This document shows, in pieces, positions 41,329 to 53,512 of a stretch of 64,000 bases of DNA; the stretch's first letter is position 1; every line of letters begins with the position of its first letter. The notes under the pieces are model-generated. The model saw nothing but the letters and a program-made list of their open reading frames with translations. It had not been told where the DNA came from and ran no database searches. This DNA comes from Deinococcus seoulensis. Its GTDB lineage: Bacteria; Deinococcota; Deinococci; Deinococcales; Deinococcaceae. The translations under genes were made by a program, and so were the position numbers. Location: NCBI RefSeq assembly GCF_014648115.1, contig NZ_BMQM01000002.1:124001-188000 (forward strand). Direction: 5' to 3'.

Positions 41329-41406
41329 GCAGAAGTTCACCGCCGATCGACACGCGCGCCGCCACCGGACTCCGGGGCGGCGCGTGCCTTGCAGCTGTCC
41401 GTATCA

Positions 41407-41478
41407 TACGGATTCCGTCTGTTTCGCCGACAGATCGGAACACCACCGATCTGTTAACGAAATAAACGGCAGTCCGTA
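41407..41478. mobile_element. Short palindromic MITE derivative (72 bp)
   Basis: Almost the whole element is one inverted repeat: TACGGATTCCG...ACAGATCGG, loop, CCGATCTGT...GGCAGTCCGTA. TCA lies on both sides (41404-41406, 41479-41481). The right TCA is the tmk stop codon read on the minus strand. Lying between convergent genes, it may also act as a terminator hairpin. Confidence 0.88.
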
Positions 41479-42923
<1,445 letters not shown>

Positions 42924-43075
42924 GAGCGTCATTCTAGGCGGGCCGGGCCACACTGAATGCCGGCGCGGGTTGCAGTTGCGCCGCGCGGGACACCACGACC
43001 GGCCGTCACGGGCGGCGCCTCCGCTGCCGGGTGCAACTGACGGTTTTTCCCGCGCCGGTGCGCCCGCCCATCGCC

Positions 43076-43081
43076 TACACT
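43076..43081 (+). promoter_or_regulatory. -10 box TACACT upstream of the leader frame at 43089
   Basis: TACACT is followed after 7 nt by ATG 43089, the standard leaderless spacing here. The ATG opens a 24-codon frame rather than the large gene. Confidence 0.55.
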
Positions 43082-43088
43082 CGGGGCG

Positions 43089-43163
43089 ATGCTGCCCCCC
43101 GCTCTGCTGCCGCTGTCTGTGTGTTGCCGTTCTTCCCTGCCCAGTTGCGGAAGTCGCTCGTGA
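43089..43163 (+). CDS. Possible leader ORF coupled to the large membrane protein
   Basis: A 24-residue frame (MLPPALLPLSVCC..., Cys/Ser-rich, ending SCGSRS) begins 7 nt after a TACACT box. Its TGA stop overlaps the GTG start of the next gene (GTGA at 43160-43163). It could be a real leader that feeds ribosomes to the downstream gene. The alternative is that a single-base change has split one gene. I recognise no homology. Confidence 0.4.
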   Translation: MLPPALLPLSVCCRSSLPSCGSRS

Positions 43164-45391
43164 CGGCCCCCGAGCGGATGTTCAGCGGTCCCGGCCCGCT
43201 GCACCCCACCCTGAGCGAACCGCTGGTCGCGCAGGTCGCGCGCGTGCTGCGCTGGTCGCCGCAGACGGCGGCGCTGCTGGACTTCACGCTGCCCGGCCCG
43301 GACGCCCGTCCCGTGCTGGCGGCGCTGGTCGGTCCCGGCGGCATCGACCTGCTGGCCCTCGACCCGCAGGTGGCGGCGCTGGACGCCTCGGCCCTGCGCG
43401 GGTGGCTGGCGGGGCACGGGTACGCGGCGGTTCCCGTCCACGCCCTGACCGGCCCGCCCGACGACACGCTGCCCGGCGCGCTGCACGCCAGCCTTCAGGA
43501 TCAGGGGGGCGCGTGGCACCGCCCGGACTGGCAGCCCGCCGACGCCGCGCGCCTGCCGGGGCTGCTGAACCTGCGTCCGGCGCACCTGTCGTTCGTGCAG
43601 GGCCGCGTGCTCAGCGCCCTGGAAGGTCAGCCGGTCGCGGGCGTGCAGGTGTGGGCCGAGGCGGACGGTCAGCAGGTGCGGACCGTGACGGACGCGCAGG
43701 GGCAGTACGCGTTCACGGCGCAGACGGGTCAGACGGTGCAGGTGGGGTTCGTGCCGCCCGAACGGTACCGCGAGCCGGACGTGCTGCGCCTGACCCCCGG
43801 GCACGCGCACCTGCACCTGGAGTCCGTGCGGCTGCCCGAACGGGTGTCGCGGCTGGGTGAGGACGACATCCGCACCCTGATGATGCAGGCCATGCAGGCG
43901 CGGCTGGAGGCGAAACTCGCGCAGTCCCCGGACGCCTGGACGGACCCTACCCGTCAGCTGGACGCCATCGTGGACGACCTACACGACCAGCTGCGTTCCG
44001 CGCAGGAACACGTGCAGGAGCGGCAGGCGGCCCTGGCGCAGGCAGACGACCCGCAGACCGCGCCCCTGAGCGTGCGCGTGCGGCACGCCGCCGACCGGCA
44101 GGTGCTGGCCTCCCAGCACGCCACGCTGGACCGTGCCCGGCACGACCTGCGGAGCACGCACGCCCATCCCCCCACCAGCGAGGCAGAGGCCACGGCGCAG
44201 CAGGAGGCCGTGCAGCGCACCATCGACACCCTGACGCACGTGACCGCCAGTCGCAGCAGCGAGCAGCGCCGCACCCAGGCCAGCCTGCTGCCCCTGCGTG
44301 ACGCCCAGACCACGCCGCGCACGCCACCCGCCCTGCCGGACATCACCGACCCGCTGCCAGCAGCGCCGGCCGCCGCACCCACAGAAGGACCGGTCACGGA
44401 ACTGGTGGTCGCCCCGGCGGCCATCACGGCGCCGCTGGCACACGGGCCGGTCGAGGCTCAGGCCGCACTGGCAGCGACAGACACCGCAGACGCAGACACC
44501 GTAGACGCAGGCACGGCCGCACCTGACCGTGCCTCCCTGGCCGCCGCGACCCATGACCCCACACCACCAGTCACCCCCGAACCGGTCACGTCCGGGACGC
44601 CCGCGCCGAGCCTCCAGCCCGCCCCCATCCAGGAGGGACCGCTGATCATCGCCCGCAACGCAGACGCCCACCCGCGCCCACGCGCCAGCACCCGCCCCGT
44701 GGTGTGGCTGGCCGCCGGGGCCTTGCTGGTGGCCGCGCTGGCCGCCACCACCCTGAACCGCCGCGCCGCGCCAGAGCCCAGCACTCAGCCGAGCGCCGCA
44801 ACCACCGCACCCACCCCCAACATGGTCGACCCGATCCTCGAACCCCTGGAACCCACCCCAGCCGAGGCTCCGGCCGTCGTCCCGCAGCCCGCACCCGGAA
44901 AGGTCACGCCCACCGTCACGGTCACGCCCGCACCCGGCCCCGCACCCACCCCCCCGGTCCCGCAGGTGACAGGCAGCGCGCCCGCCCCGCAGGCCACCCC
45001 GGCCAGGACACCGGCGCCGCCCGCGCCCCGCCCCACAACTGCCCGCCCTGCAACGGTCCAGCCCACACCAGCCCGGCCCGCACCAGCACCCGCCGCGACC
45101 ACCCCCGCAACACCCAGAACCCCGATCGGCAACACCACCAGCACGGCAGGCGTGAACGACGCGCCGGACAGCGCCACCACAGACACCACGGCAGACGACC
45201 CCACCACAACCCCCGACGCCGTCGCCGACGCCGCCACCAGCACCATCCCCACCAGCACCATCCCCACCAGCACCGTTCCGACAGACACGCCCACCACCGA
45301 ACCCGCCGCACCCACCGAAGCACTCCCGCCCGCCATCACACCGCAGACCATCCCCGCCCTGCCCGTCAACCGCACCGAACCCGGCAACTGA
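43160..45391 (+). CDS. Large membrane-anchored protein with a SpaA/CarboxypepD-type domain and Pro/Thr/Ala-rich C-terminus
   Basis: A 743-residue protein I cannot name. Residues about 10-145 form an alpha/beta domain (PVLAALVGPGGIDLLALD). Residues about 150-225 read as a carboxypeptidase-regulatory-like beta domain (GRVLSALEGQPVAGVQVWAE, VTDAQGQYAF). A helical, Gln/Ala-rich coiled-coil region (about 235-380) follows. One membrane helix lies at about 515-535 (VVWLAAGALLVAALAATTL). The last 200 residues are Pro/Thr/Ala with PTSTIPTSTVPT repeats. There is no signal peptide, so the N-terminus is probably cytoplasmic and the tail external. GTG 43160 was chosen for its overlap with the leader frame; ATG 43178 is an alternative. 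Confidence 0.75.
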   Translation: MTAPERMFSGPGPLHPTLSEPLVAQVARVLRWSPQTAALLDFTLPGPDARPVLAALVGPGGIDLLALDPQVAALDASALRGWLAGHGYAAVPVHALTGPPDDTLPGALHASLQDQGGAWHRPDWQPADAARLPGLLNLRPAHLSFVQGRVLSALEGQPVAGVQVWAEADGQQVRTVTDAQGQYAFTAQTGQTVQVGFVPPERYREPDVLRLTPGHAHLHLESVRLPERVSRLGEDDIRTLMMQAMQARLEAKLAQSPDAWTDPTRQLDAIVDDLHDQLRSAQEHVQERQAALAQADDPQTAPLSVRVRHAADRQVLASQHATLDRARHDLRSTHAHPPTSEAEATAQQEAVQRTIDTLTHVTASRSSEQRRTQASLLPLRDAQTTPRTPPALPDITDPLPAAPAAAPTEGPVTELVVAPAAITAPLAHGPVEAQAALAATDTADADTVDAGTAAPDRASLAAATHDPTPPVTPEPVTSGTPAPSLQPAPIQEGPLIIARNADAHPRPRASTRPVVWLAAGALLVAALAATTLNRRAAPEPSTQPSAATTAPTPNMVDPILEPLEPTPAEAPAVVPQPAPGKVTPTVTVTPAPGPAPTPPVPQVTGSAPAPQATPARTPAPPAPRPTTARPATVQPTPARPAPAPAATTPATPRTPIGNTTSTAGVNDAPDSATTDTTADDPTTTPDAVADAATSTIPTSTIPTSTVPTDTPTTEPAAPTEALPPAITPQTIPALPVNRTEPGN

Positions 45392-45477
45392 TACGGACTC
45401 GGATTGAATGGGGCTGCAAACCCCCTTCAATCCGAGCGGACTCGCAGAGCTGCGGAGCAGAGCGAGTGGAAGCAAAA
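45392..45477. mobile_element. Truncated MITE copy
   Basis: It starts TACGGACTCGGATTGAATGG directly after the TGA stop of the large membrane protein and matches about 86 bp of the element in reverse orientation. The other end is lost where the tRNA terminator begins. Confidence 0.75.
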
Positions 45478-45505
45478 CAAAAAATCCCCGTCCAGGACGA
45501 GGATT
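45476..45505 (-). terminator. Terminator of the tRNA-Met gene
   Basis: On the minus strand, AATCCTCGTCC pairs with GGACGGGGATT and is followed by a T-run. It lies just after the tRNA. Confidence 0.75.
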
Positions 45506-45513
45506 CTTGTGTT

Positions 45514-45590
<77 letters not shown>

Positions 45591-45593
45591 TTG

Positions 45594-45617
45594 AAAAAAC
45601 CCCGCCTTGGGGCGGGG
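45594..45617 (-). terminator. Terminator between tRNA-Ala and tRNA-Met
   Basis: The stem CCCCGCC/GGCGGGG with a four-base loop is followed on the minus strand by TTTTTT. Confidence 0.8.
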
Positions 45618-45625
45618 GCGTTCTC

Positions 45626-45702
<77 letters not shown>

Positions 45703-45779
45703 CTTTTTCCCTCTTGCCTCTTTCGAGGCTCAGATAGATTAACAGCGGTCCTGCGAGCTGTCAACAGGTGTGGCGGGGG

Positions 45780-46481
45780 TCAGGGCGTGCGGGTGGGGTC
45801 GGGCGGGGTGCCGGGCTGGGCGGGGTGCTGCGCGGCGAGTTGCACGTACCCTTCGATCAGGTGAATGATGACGGGGTTGTGGGTGTGGACGCCGTGGGCG
45901 TCTCCGGCGCCGCCTTCTTCGATGAAGTGGGCGATCAGGGCGGCTTCGCCGTCGCGGGCGAGCAGGAAGGCGCGCTGGCCGTGCGCGGCGATGCTGGGGA
46001 CGTGGTCGAGGGCGGTGCGGTGCAGTTCGACGCCGCGTGGGGTGAGGCGTTCGAGTCGGTCGGCGAAGCTGGCCTCGCCGGCCATGTAGAGGCTGCGGCG
46101 GGCGTTGAGGGTCAGGTCCTCGCAGAGGCTGCGGATGGCGGCCTCGCCGTGCAGGTGGTACACGGCTTCCGGGGCGGGGTCCGGGGCGAGGCGGGACAGG
46201 TCCCGGTCGAGGGCGCCGAGGCGGTCGTCGAAGGAGCGGCGGGCGCGGGCGAGGTACTCGCGGGCGCTGAGGGGCGCGTATTCCAGGGGGTTCTGGCCGA
46301 CCTTTGCGGCCAGGCCGCGTCCTTCGAGGCGTTCGAGCGTCTCGTAGATTTTGGGTCGGGGAATACCGGCCTGCCGGGCCACGCGTGCGGGCACGGCGCG
46401 CCCGAGGGCCAGGAGGGCGGTGTAGGCCCGGGCTTCGTACTCGGTCAGCCCGAGCGCTTGCAGGTGAATCACGGCGCTCAT
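45780..46481 (-). CDS. TrmB family transcriptional regulator
   Basis: A 233-residue regulator. The N-terminal winged helix is typical of TrmB (LTEYEARAYTALLALG, RQAGIPRPKIYETLERLEGRG), followed by a PLD-like effector-binding segment (RSLYMAGEASFADRL). TrmB relatives sense sugars in archaea and some bacteria. glgA is the nearest carbohydrate gene, but a functional link is only a guess. A CAGCATAC-type box precedes the start. Confidence 0.88.
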   Translation of the reverse strand: MSAVIHLQALGLTEYEARAYTALLALGRAVPARVARQAGIPRPKIYETLERLEGRGLAAKVGQNPLEYAPLSAREYLARARRSFDDRLGALDRDLSRLAPDPAPEAVYHLHGEAAIRSLCEDLTLNARRSLYMAGEASFADRLERLTPRGVELHRTALDHVPSIAAHGQRAFLLARDGEAALIAHFIEEGGAGDAHGVHTHNPVIIHLIEGYVQLAAQHPAQPGTPPDPTRTP

Positions 46482-46586
46482 CTCTGCTCAGCATACGGGA
46501 TGCGGCTGGTCCGGGCGCGCCGCGCGTGAAGGGCTGCCGGGGTCGGCGTTCATCTGCGGGCACGGTGGGGGCGGGTAGCGTGGGGC

Positions 46587-46796
46587 ATGATGATCAGCCG
46601 CTCGATGAGTCTGGAGTCGATTCTGGAACGCATGGGCCGTCAGGGCACCAGTCTGCTGGAGGCCGAGGCGATGCGTGAGGTGCTGGCGGAACGCTTTGAC
46701 GGGCGGCCGCTGGACAGCGTGAACGAGGCCGACTGGCTGGAGGCCCTGGGCCGCATGGAGGCGGTCAAGCGGACCGGGAACGCCGGCATGAAGTGA
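46587..46796 (+). CDS. Hypothetical small protein, 69 residues
   Basis: Not recognised. Charged and helical (LESILERMGRQGTSLLEAEAMREVL), probably a small cytosolic protein. It begins just after GCATGATG; TAGCGT lies 7-9 nt upstream and fits a leaderless start at ATG 46587. A terminator follows before the tRNA genes. Confidence 0.6.
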   Translation: MMISRSMSLESILERMGRQGTSLLEAEAMREVLAERFDGRPLDSVNEADWLEALGRMEAVKRTGNAGMK

Positions 46797-46842
46797 CCAG
46801 GTCCGTCCGGACCGTGCGCTTGAGCCATCCACGGACGCATAA

Positions 46843-46872
46843 GAAAAAGCCCCGCCGGAGCGGGGTGTTTTT
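46843..46872. terminator. Bidirectional terminator
   Basis: The stem CCCCGC/GCGGGG (46850-46855, 46860-46865) has T-runs on both strands. It serves the small gene on the plus strand and tRNA-Val on the minus strand. Confidence 0.8.
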
Positions 46873-46878
46873 CTGTTC

Positions 46879-46953
46879 TGGTGGGCGGTATAGGATTTGA
46901 ACCTACGACCCTTCGCGTGTGAAGCGAATGCTCTACCACTGAGCTAACCGCCC
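46879..46953 (-). tRNA. tRNA-Val (anticodon CAC)
   Basis: A 75-nt cloverleaf with encoded CCA. The acceptor is GGGCGGT/ACCGCCC, the anticodon loop TTCACAC, and the T-arm AGGTTCAAATCCT. Confidence 0.94.
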
Positions 46954-46959
46954 GGAGTT

Positions 46960-47035
<76 letters not shown>

Positions 47036-47144
47036 TCAGGCGCCTGCGCTGTGCCCGTCGTTCAGGCGAGGGGAAGTGTAGCAACGGGGGCGTGCGTTGT
47101 CAAATTGTGGGGTGTGGGTGGGTCTGGCGGGTACAGTGCGGGGT

Positions 47145-48545
47145 ATGCAAGTCGTGCACGTGGCGTCCGAGGTGTTCCCGTTCTCGCGGTCCGGTGGGCT
47201 GGGTGATGTGCTGGGGGTGCTGCCCGCTGTGCAGGCCCGGCTGGGGGCGGAGGTGACGGTCGTGTCGCCGTGGTATGCGGACGTGCCGGACGAGGTGGCC
47301 GAGGTGTGGCGGGGAACCTTGCCGGACGTGCCGGGTCTGCCGGTGCTGCCGCCGGTGCGGGTGGGTGAGGTGCGGCGCGGCGGGGTGCGGTTCGTGTTCG
47401 TGGGCCTGCCGTTCTTTGACCGGCCGGGTCTGTACCATCCGGATGACGTGTGGCGGTTCAGTCAGTTCGGGCGGGCGGTGCTGCCGGTGCTGGCGGGGCT
47501 GGGGGTCGTGCCGGACGTGCTGCACGGGCATGACTGGCAGGCGGGGCTGGTGGTGGCGCGGGCGCGACTGGCGGGTGTGCGGGGGGTGTTCAGCGTGCAT
47601 AACCTGCAGTACCAGGGTCGCTGGAACCTGCGGGACGGCGCGCCCTGGACGGGCCTGCCCGACTGGACGCTGACGCCCGAGGGGCTGGAGTTCCACGGGG
47701 ACGTGAACCTGATGAAGGCGGGGCTGGTGTTCGCGTCGCAGGTGACGACGGTCAGTCCCACGTACGCCCATGAGATCACCACGCCGGAGTTCGGGGAGGG
47801 TCTGGAGGGCCTGATGACCCGCCTGCGGGCCGAGGGTCGCCTGAGCGGCATTCTGAATGGCCTGGATCAGGAACGCTGGGATCCGCGGACCGATCAGGAC
47901 GTGCCGTCGTTCTCGGACGCGGCGGGGAAGGCGGCGGCGGTGGCGGCGTTGCGCGCGGAGTTCGGGCTGGACGGCGCGCCGATCCTGGCGAGTGTCAGTC
48001 GGCTGGCCGATCAGAAGGGCATGGACCTGCTGATCGGGGCGTTGCCGCAACTGGTGCAGGACTGGAACGTGGTGGTGCTGGGCGGCGGTGATCCGGCGCT
48101 GGAGGCGGGCCTGCGGGAGTGGGCGGCGCATCCGCGCGTGGTGTTCGCGCAGGGCATGAACGAACCGCTGGCGCACCGCATCTATGCCGGGGCGGACGCG
48201 TTCGCCATGCCCAGCCGCTTCGAGCCGTGCGGGCTGTCGCAGATGATCGCCATGCGCTACGGGACGCTGCCGGTGGTGCGCCTGACGGGCGGACTGGTGG
48301 ATACCGTGCCGGGTGACGTGGGGTTCACGTTCGGGGAGGCGTCGGTGGCGGCGCTGGCCGGGGCGTGCCGTGAGGCGCGCGTGGCGTTCGAGGACCGGGC
48401 GGGCTGGGCGGCGCGCGCGGAGCGGGCCATGAACCTGACGTTCAGCTGGGAGGGTCCGGCCCGGTCGTACCTGGGCCTGTACGCGCGGGTGCTGAGCAGC
48501 CCCCCGGCACCCCTGACGGGCCTGGACGCGCAGGGGCACGCATGA
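47145..48545 (+). CDS. glgA: Glycogen synthase, GT5 family
   Basis: Transfers glucose from ADP-glucose to glycogen. The 466-residue protein is a GT-B enzyme: HVASEVFPF, SGGLGDVLGVLP, DVLHGHDWQAGLV, SVHNLQYQGRW, ILNGLDQERWDP, SRLADQKGMDLL and the acid motif PSRFEPCGLSQM. The N-terminal nucleotide loop reads RSGGL rather than the usual KTGGL. TACAGT (47132-47137) lies 7 nt before ATG 47145, so the shorter start is right. The next gene overlaps its stop by 4 nt. Confidence 0.95.
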   Translation: MQVVHVASEVFPFSRSGGLGDVLGVLPAVQARLGAEVTVVSPWYADVPDEVAEVWRGTLPDVPGLPVLPPVRVGEVRRGGVRFVFVGLPFFDRPGLYHPDDVWRFSQFGRAVLPVLAGLGVVPDVLHGHDWQAGLVVARARLAGVRGVFSVHNLQYQGRWNLRDGAPWTGLPDWTLTPEGLEFHGDVNLMKAGLVFASQVTTVSPTYAHEITTPEFGEGLEGLMTRLRAEGRLSGILNGLDQERWDPRTDQDVPSFSDAAGKAAAVAALRAEFGLDGAPILASVSRLADQKGMDLLIGALPQLVQDWNVVVLGGGDPALEAGLREWAAHPRVVFAQGMNEPLAHRIYAGADAFAMPSRFEPCGLSQMIAMRYGTLPVVRLTGGLVDTVPGDVGFTFGEASVAALAGACREARVAFEDRAGWAARAERAMNLTFSWEGPARSYLGLYARVLSSPPAPLTGLDAQGHA

Positions 48546-49444
48546 GCGGTGATGTCCTGGAACCCCCCGGCGGTCCCGTGCAGGTGGAACCGATGGCGAC
48601 CGAGCAACTGGAGCTGGTCCTGGCGGCGCTGTACGAGGCGCCGCGTGAGGCGGTCGCGTGGATGGCGCAGGTCTGCACGCACGCCTGGGTGGCGTTCGAG
48701 GTGCAGGCCGCGCCGGACGACACGCTGGACCCGGAGGGTCAGGAGCCGGGCGGGGTGCGTGAGGTGGTGCTGGGCGCGGTCGGCACCCGTCCCAGTCCGG
48801 CGCATGGGTCCGAGCTGGTGGGCGGCGTGTTCGCCGGGCCGCGCCGTGCGGAGGTGGCGGCCGCCCTGGCGCGCGCCGCGTGGCAGGAGGTGGGCCGCGT
48901 GTACGCCTTCGCCGAGGGGCACCTGTTTCCGCCCGAGGCGCTGGTGCAGGCGGGGTTCCGTGAGGTGGGCGCGTACCGCCGCCTGGAGGGCCGGGTGCCG
49001 TACCGGCACGTGGACGCCCCGGACGGCGTGACGCTGCGCCCGCTGGCCGAGGTGAGCGAGGCCGCGCGGCTGGAGGCGCTGCGGACGGTCGAGGACCGCG
49101 TGGGGCATCACGCGGCCCTGCCGGAGGCGGCGCAGGACGGCGCCGGGGGGTTCGACTCGCACCTGAGTCACGTGGCGCTGGACGCCCAGGGGCGCGGGAT
49201 CGGTATCTGCCGGGCGGCCATCGAGGAGGGCCTGGGTCGCCTGGATTCGCCGGGTGTGGCGGTCGCGTGGCGGCACACGAATCTGCGGGCGGCGCTGCTG
49301 AACAGCGTGAACGCGCGCCTGCGGGCGGCCGGGATCACGCGCGTCAGCGTGGATTCCTGGGGGGACACGCCGGAGGAACTGGCGCATGACCTGCGGCTGG
49401 GCCTGCACGTGGTCGACGAGACGCCCATCCTCGCCTCGCCGTAG
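48542..49444 (+). CDS. GNAT-fold-like hypothetical protein coupled to glgA
   Basis: A 300-residue protein without a confident family. The second half looks like a GNAT domain: GVTLRPLAEVSEAARLEAL, SHVALDAQGRGIGICRAAIEEG and TNLRAALLNSVNARLRAAGI, which match motif A/B in spirit. The first half may be a decayed second copy. Its ATG overlaps the glgA stop (ATGA), so it is co-translated with glgA. No link to glycogen is evident. Confidence 0.65.
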   Translation: MSGDVLEPPGGPVQVEPMATEQLELVLAALYEAPREAVAWMAQVCTHAWVAFEVQAAPDDTLDPEGQEPGGVREVVLGAVGTRPSPAHGSELVGGVFAGPRRAEVAAALARAAWQEVGRVYAFAEGHLFPPEALVQAGFREVGAYRRLEGRVPYRHVDAPDGVTLRPLAEVSEAARLEALRTVEDRVGHHAALPEAAQDGAGGFDSHLSHVALDAQGRGIGICRAAIEEGLGRLDSPGVAVAWRHTNLRAALLNSVNARLRAAGITRVSVDSWGDTPEELAHDLRLGLHVVDETPILASP

Positions 49445-49507
49445 GCCCGTCAGAGGAGTTGCGGGTGGGCACGGTGACGCCGGGGCGGATGCGCTAACAT
49501 CCCCGCT

Positions 49508-50335
49508 GTGAATCTGGCCGTCGTTCTTGTCTCCCCCAAAACTCCTGGCAACATCGGTTCGGCGGCGCGCGCCATGCTGAACATGGGGGCGCAGGACCTG
49601 CGGCTGGTCGCGCCGCGCTGCGATCACCTGGATTCGCAGGCGGTCGCGATGGCCGTGCACGCCGCCGACCTGCTGCGCGGCGCGCGCGTGTACCCCACGC
49701 TGCGCGAGGCGCTGGCCGACCGTGACCTGAGTGTGGGCACCACCGCGCGGCTGCGGGCGGACCTGGCGCCGCCGCAGCATCCGGCGTACGTGCGGCCGCT
49801 GGTGCGCGCGGCGGCGGCGCCCGCACTGGTGTTCGGCCCGGAGGAGACCGGGCTGATCAACAGTGACCTGGAGCAGTGTCAGGTGGCGGTGCGTATCCCG
49901 ACCGGGGATTACGCGAGTCTGAACCTCGCGCAGGCGGTGCTGCTGGTGTGTTACGAGTTCCTGCAGGGGCAGGAGGACCTGCCCGAACGGCAGCGCAAGA
50001 CCGCCACGCGTGAGGAGATGGAGTCCATGTACGGGCACCTGCACGAGGCCATGCAGCTGATCGGGTACACGGACGCGGTGCGGGCGCGGCACACGCTGCG
50101 GCTGTGGCGCGCCCTGCTGGACCGCGCACTGATGAGCAGCGCCGAGAGCCGCCTGTTCCGGGGGTTGTTGCGGCAGGTGCAGTGGAAGGTCGCGGACGCC
50201 GCCGCGCGCGGCACGGCCGAACCCCGCAGCGCCGACCAGACCGGGCCGCAACTGGACGGGCCGGAGGCCGCCGAGCTGGAGCAGGTCGAGGCGGATCAGG
50301 GTCAGGGCGGCGCGGACGGTCTCCCCCGTTCCTGA
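49508..50335 (+). CDS. TrmH-family (SPOUT) RNA methyltransferase, TrmJ-like
   Basis: A 275-residue 2'-O-ribose methyltransferase. The SPOUT motifs are clear: SPKTPGNIGSAARAMLNMG, LVFGPEETGLINSDL and IPTGDYASLNLAQAV, the last forming the knot. The layout matches TrmJ/LasT, which methylate tRNA position 32. A disordered acidic tail (about 240-275) follows. TAACAT (49495-49500) lies 7 nt before GTG 49508. Confidence 0.9.
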   Translation: MNLAVVLVSPKTPGNIGSAARAMLNMGAQDLRLVAPRCDHLDSQAVAMAVHAADLLRGARVYPTLREALADRDLSVGTTARLRADLAPPQHPAYVRPLVRAAAAPALVFGPEETGLINSDLEQCQVAVRIPTGDYASLNLAQAVLLVCYEFLQGQEDLPERQRKTATREEMESMYGHLHEAMQLIGYTDAVRARHTLRLWRALLDRALMSSAESRLFRGLLRQVQWKVADAAARGTAEPRSADQTGPQLDGPEAAELEQVEADQGQGGADGLPRS

Positions 50336-50397
50336 CCGGGCAGGTCTGCGGCGTCCGTCGCGGTGACGCGGGGCGGGCCTGCACTAGACTGCCGGGC

Positions 50398-52263
<1,866 letters not shown>

Positions 52264-52494
52264 TACGGACTCCGAGCCACCGAAGCCCAGACAGCGTGGC
52301 TAGCCGTCCTCGTTATAAGCACTCAAGAACGGCTGGCACGTCATTTCTCACTTCATCTCGTAAGATCTGTCCGGCCGTCAGGTTCGAGGCCACTAAAAAA
52401 CCGAGATAGTAGAAAATCCGCCCTGGCTCGAAAGAGGGAGGGAATTCGTCGTGAATTCCCTCCCTCAACAATTTCGATTCAAACTAATATTTAA

Positions 52495-53036
52495 CTATTC
52501 GACAAACTTTCGATGCCGATTTAAGTAGATTTTTCTCTTATCGATAAACCGCTCAACCGAATCATCATCCGCACTAAATTTCTTGGCCAACACCTCCAGT
52601 CCAATGCCGTCAAACAAAAGCGCAGAAAGTGAGGGGCTTATGTAAATGGCTTCCTCGGGGATAGGATCGCTATCATCAATAAGATATAGGCCGCGAACAC
52701 CATTTATATTACTATGCCATATAGTATCTCTACCATCACCATAGGAAATTGGGAATGAATCTTCTGGCAGCCGCCTGCCGTTTTCTTCAGTGAAAGAGAA
52801 TTCGTAAGCTTCCACGGGGTGCCGCAAACGTATTGCAACATTCAAAGATGCATATCGGAACTCAACAATACCAAACTTTGAGAATAAAGCAACATAACCG
52901 CAGGAACATCATTAAATCCGTCAAGGGCTACCATACAATCCAGATCTAAGTCAATCTGCTCGTCTGTCACCATCCTTTCATCTTTGAATGAAGTAAAAGT
53001 GTAGCCAGGGTACAATCTATCAAAAAGGGTCACCAT
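52495..53036 (-). pseudogene. Frameshifted gene in the AT-rich islet
   Basis: Two frames together read as one acidic soluble protein. ATG 53036 opens MVTLFDRLYPGYTFTSF... to about GFNDVPA; after a shift near 52900 the reading continues GYVALFSKFGIVEFRYASLN and runs to the stop at 52495 (ending YLNRHRKFVE). In its present form each frame is interrupted. It overlaps the end of the upstream fragment by 7 nt, as in an operon. Family unknown; codon use is AT-rich, unlike the host. Confidence 0.6.
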
Positions 53037-53359
53037 GGTGACCTCTGTCGGGCATAGCAATTGCTGCGAAATCGTGTGTCAGAGTTGTAGGACATATCAC
53101 CTTCAATGACAATAGCGTCGAAATCAATTTCATCCTTGAGATCGAGTTTTATTAGCATGCCATAATTAAATATCGTAGCACATTTGACGTCAATCGGCTT
53201 CACCTTCGCTTGAATGAGATCAGTAGCCCCATTGATCAACTCGCCTCTCAATGCAGATTTACACCACCCTGCCCCGCAAGCCGCTCTGGCATCTCTACGA
53301 TAGTAGACCTCCTGCGCAAATGGGTTTTCAAGTTCCCTCGCCGCTTTCGCTGCCTGCAA
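53030..53359 (-). pseudogene. 5'-truncated gene fragment in the AT-rich islet
   Basis: A 109-residue frame with no ATG start (TTG 53359 is the first candidate). The frame stays open further upstream to near 53440, where the repeat end begins, so it is probably the 3' part of a longer gene. Its product has a Cys-containing AACGAGWCKSALRGE segment and an acidic DEIDFDAIVIEGD stretch. The pairing of a truncated gene with a short acidic partner would fit a toxin-immunity remnant, but this is speculation. Confidence 0.5.
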
Positions 53360-53512
53360 CGAGAGATCCCAGCGCAGGTTCGAGAGGCGGAGTGACTTTC
53401 GCGTCGGTTTCCTATTCCTCTCATAAAGTCTGTCAGGCGGTCAGCGGAATCCGTATGACCCCTCCTGGCGTTGTCAGGCCTCTGACAGACGGCGGGGTGC
53501 ACAGTGGACGGT

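Larger units (their letters stand above)
52264..53455. mobile_element. AT-rich islet bounded by MITE-type ends
   Basis: A 1.19-kb stretch, clearly AT-rich in its 52300-53350 core, is inserted in GC-rich DNA. Its ends are TACGGACTCCG at left and CGGAATCCGTA at right, flanked by TGA at 52261-52263 and 53456-53458. This matches the ends and duplication of the small repeats. Inside are a truncated gene and a frameshifted gene on the minus strand and no transposase. It may be a cargo-carrying relative mobilised in trans, or foreign DNA inserted into a repeat. Confidence 0.7.
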
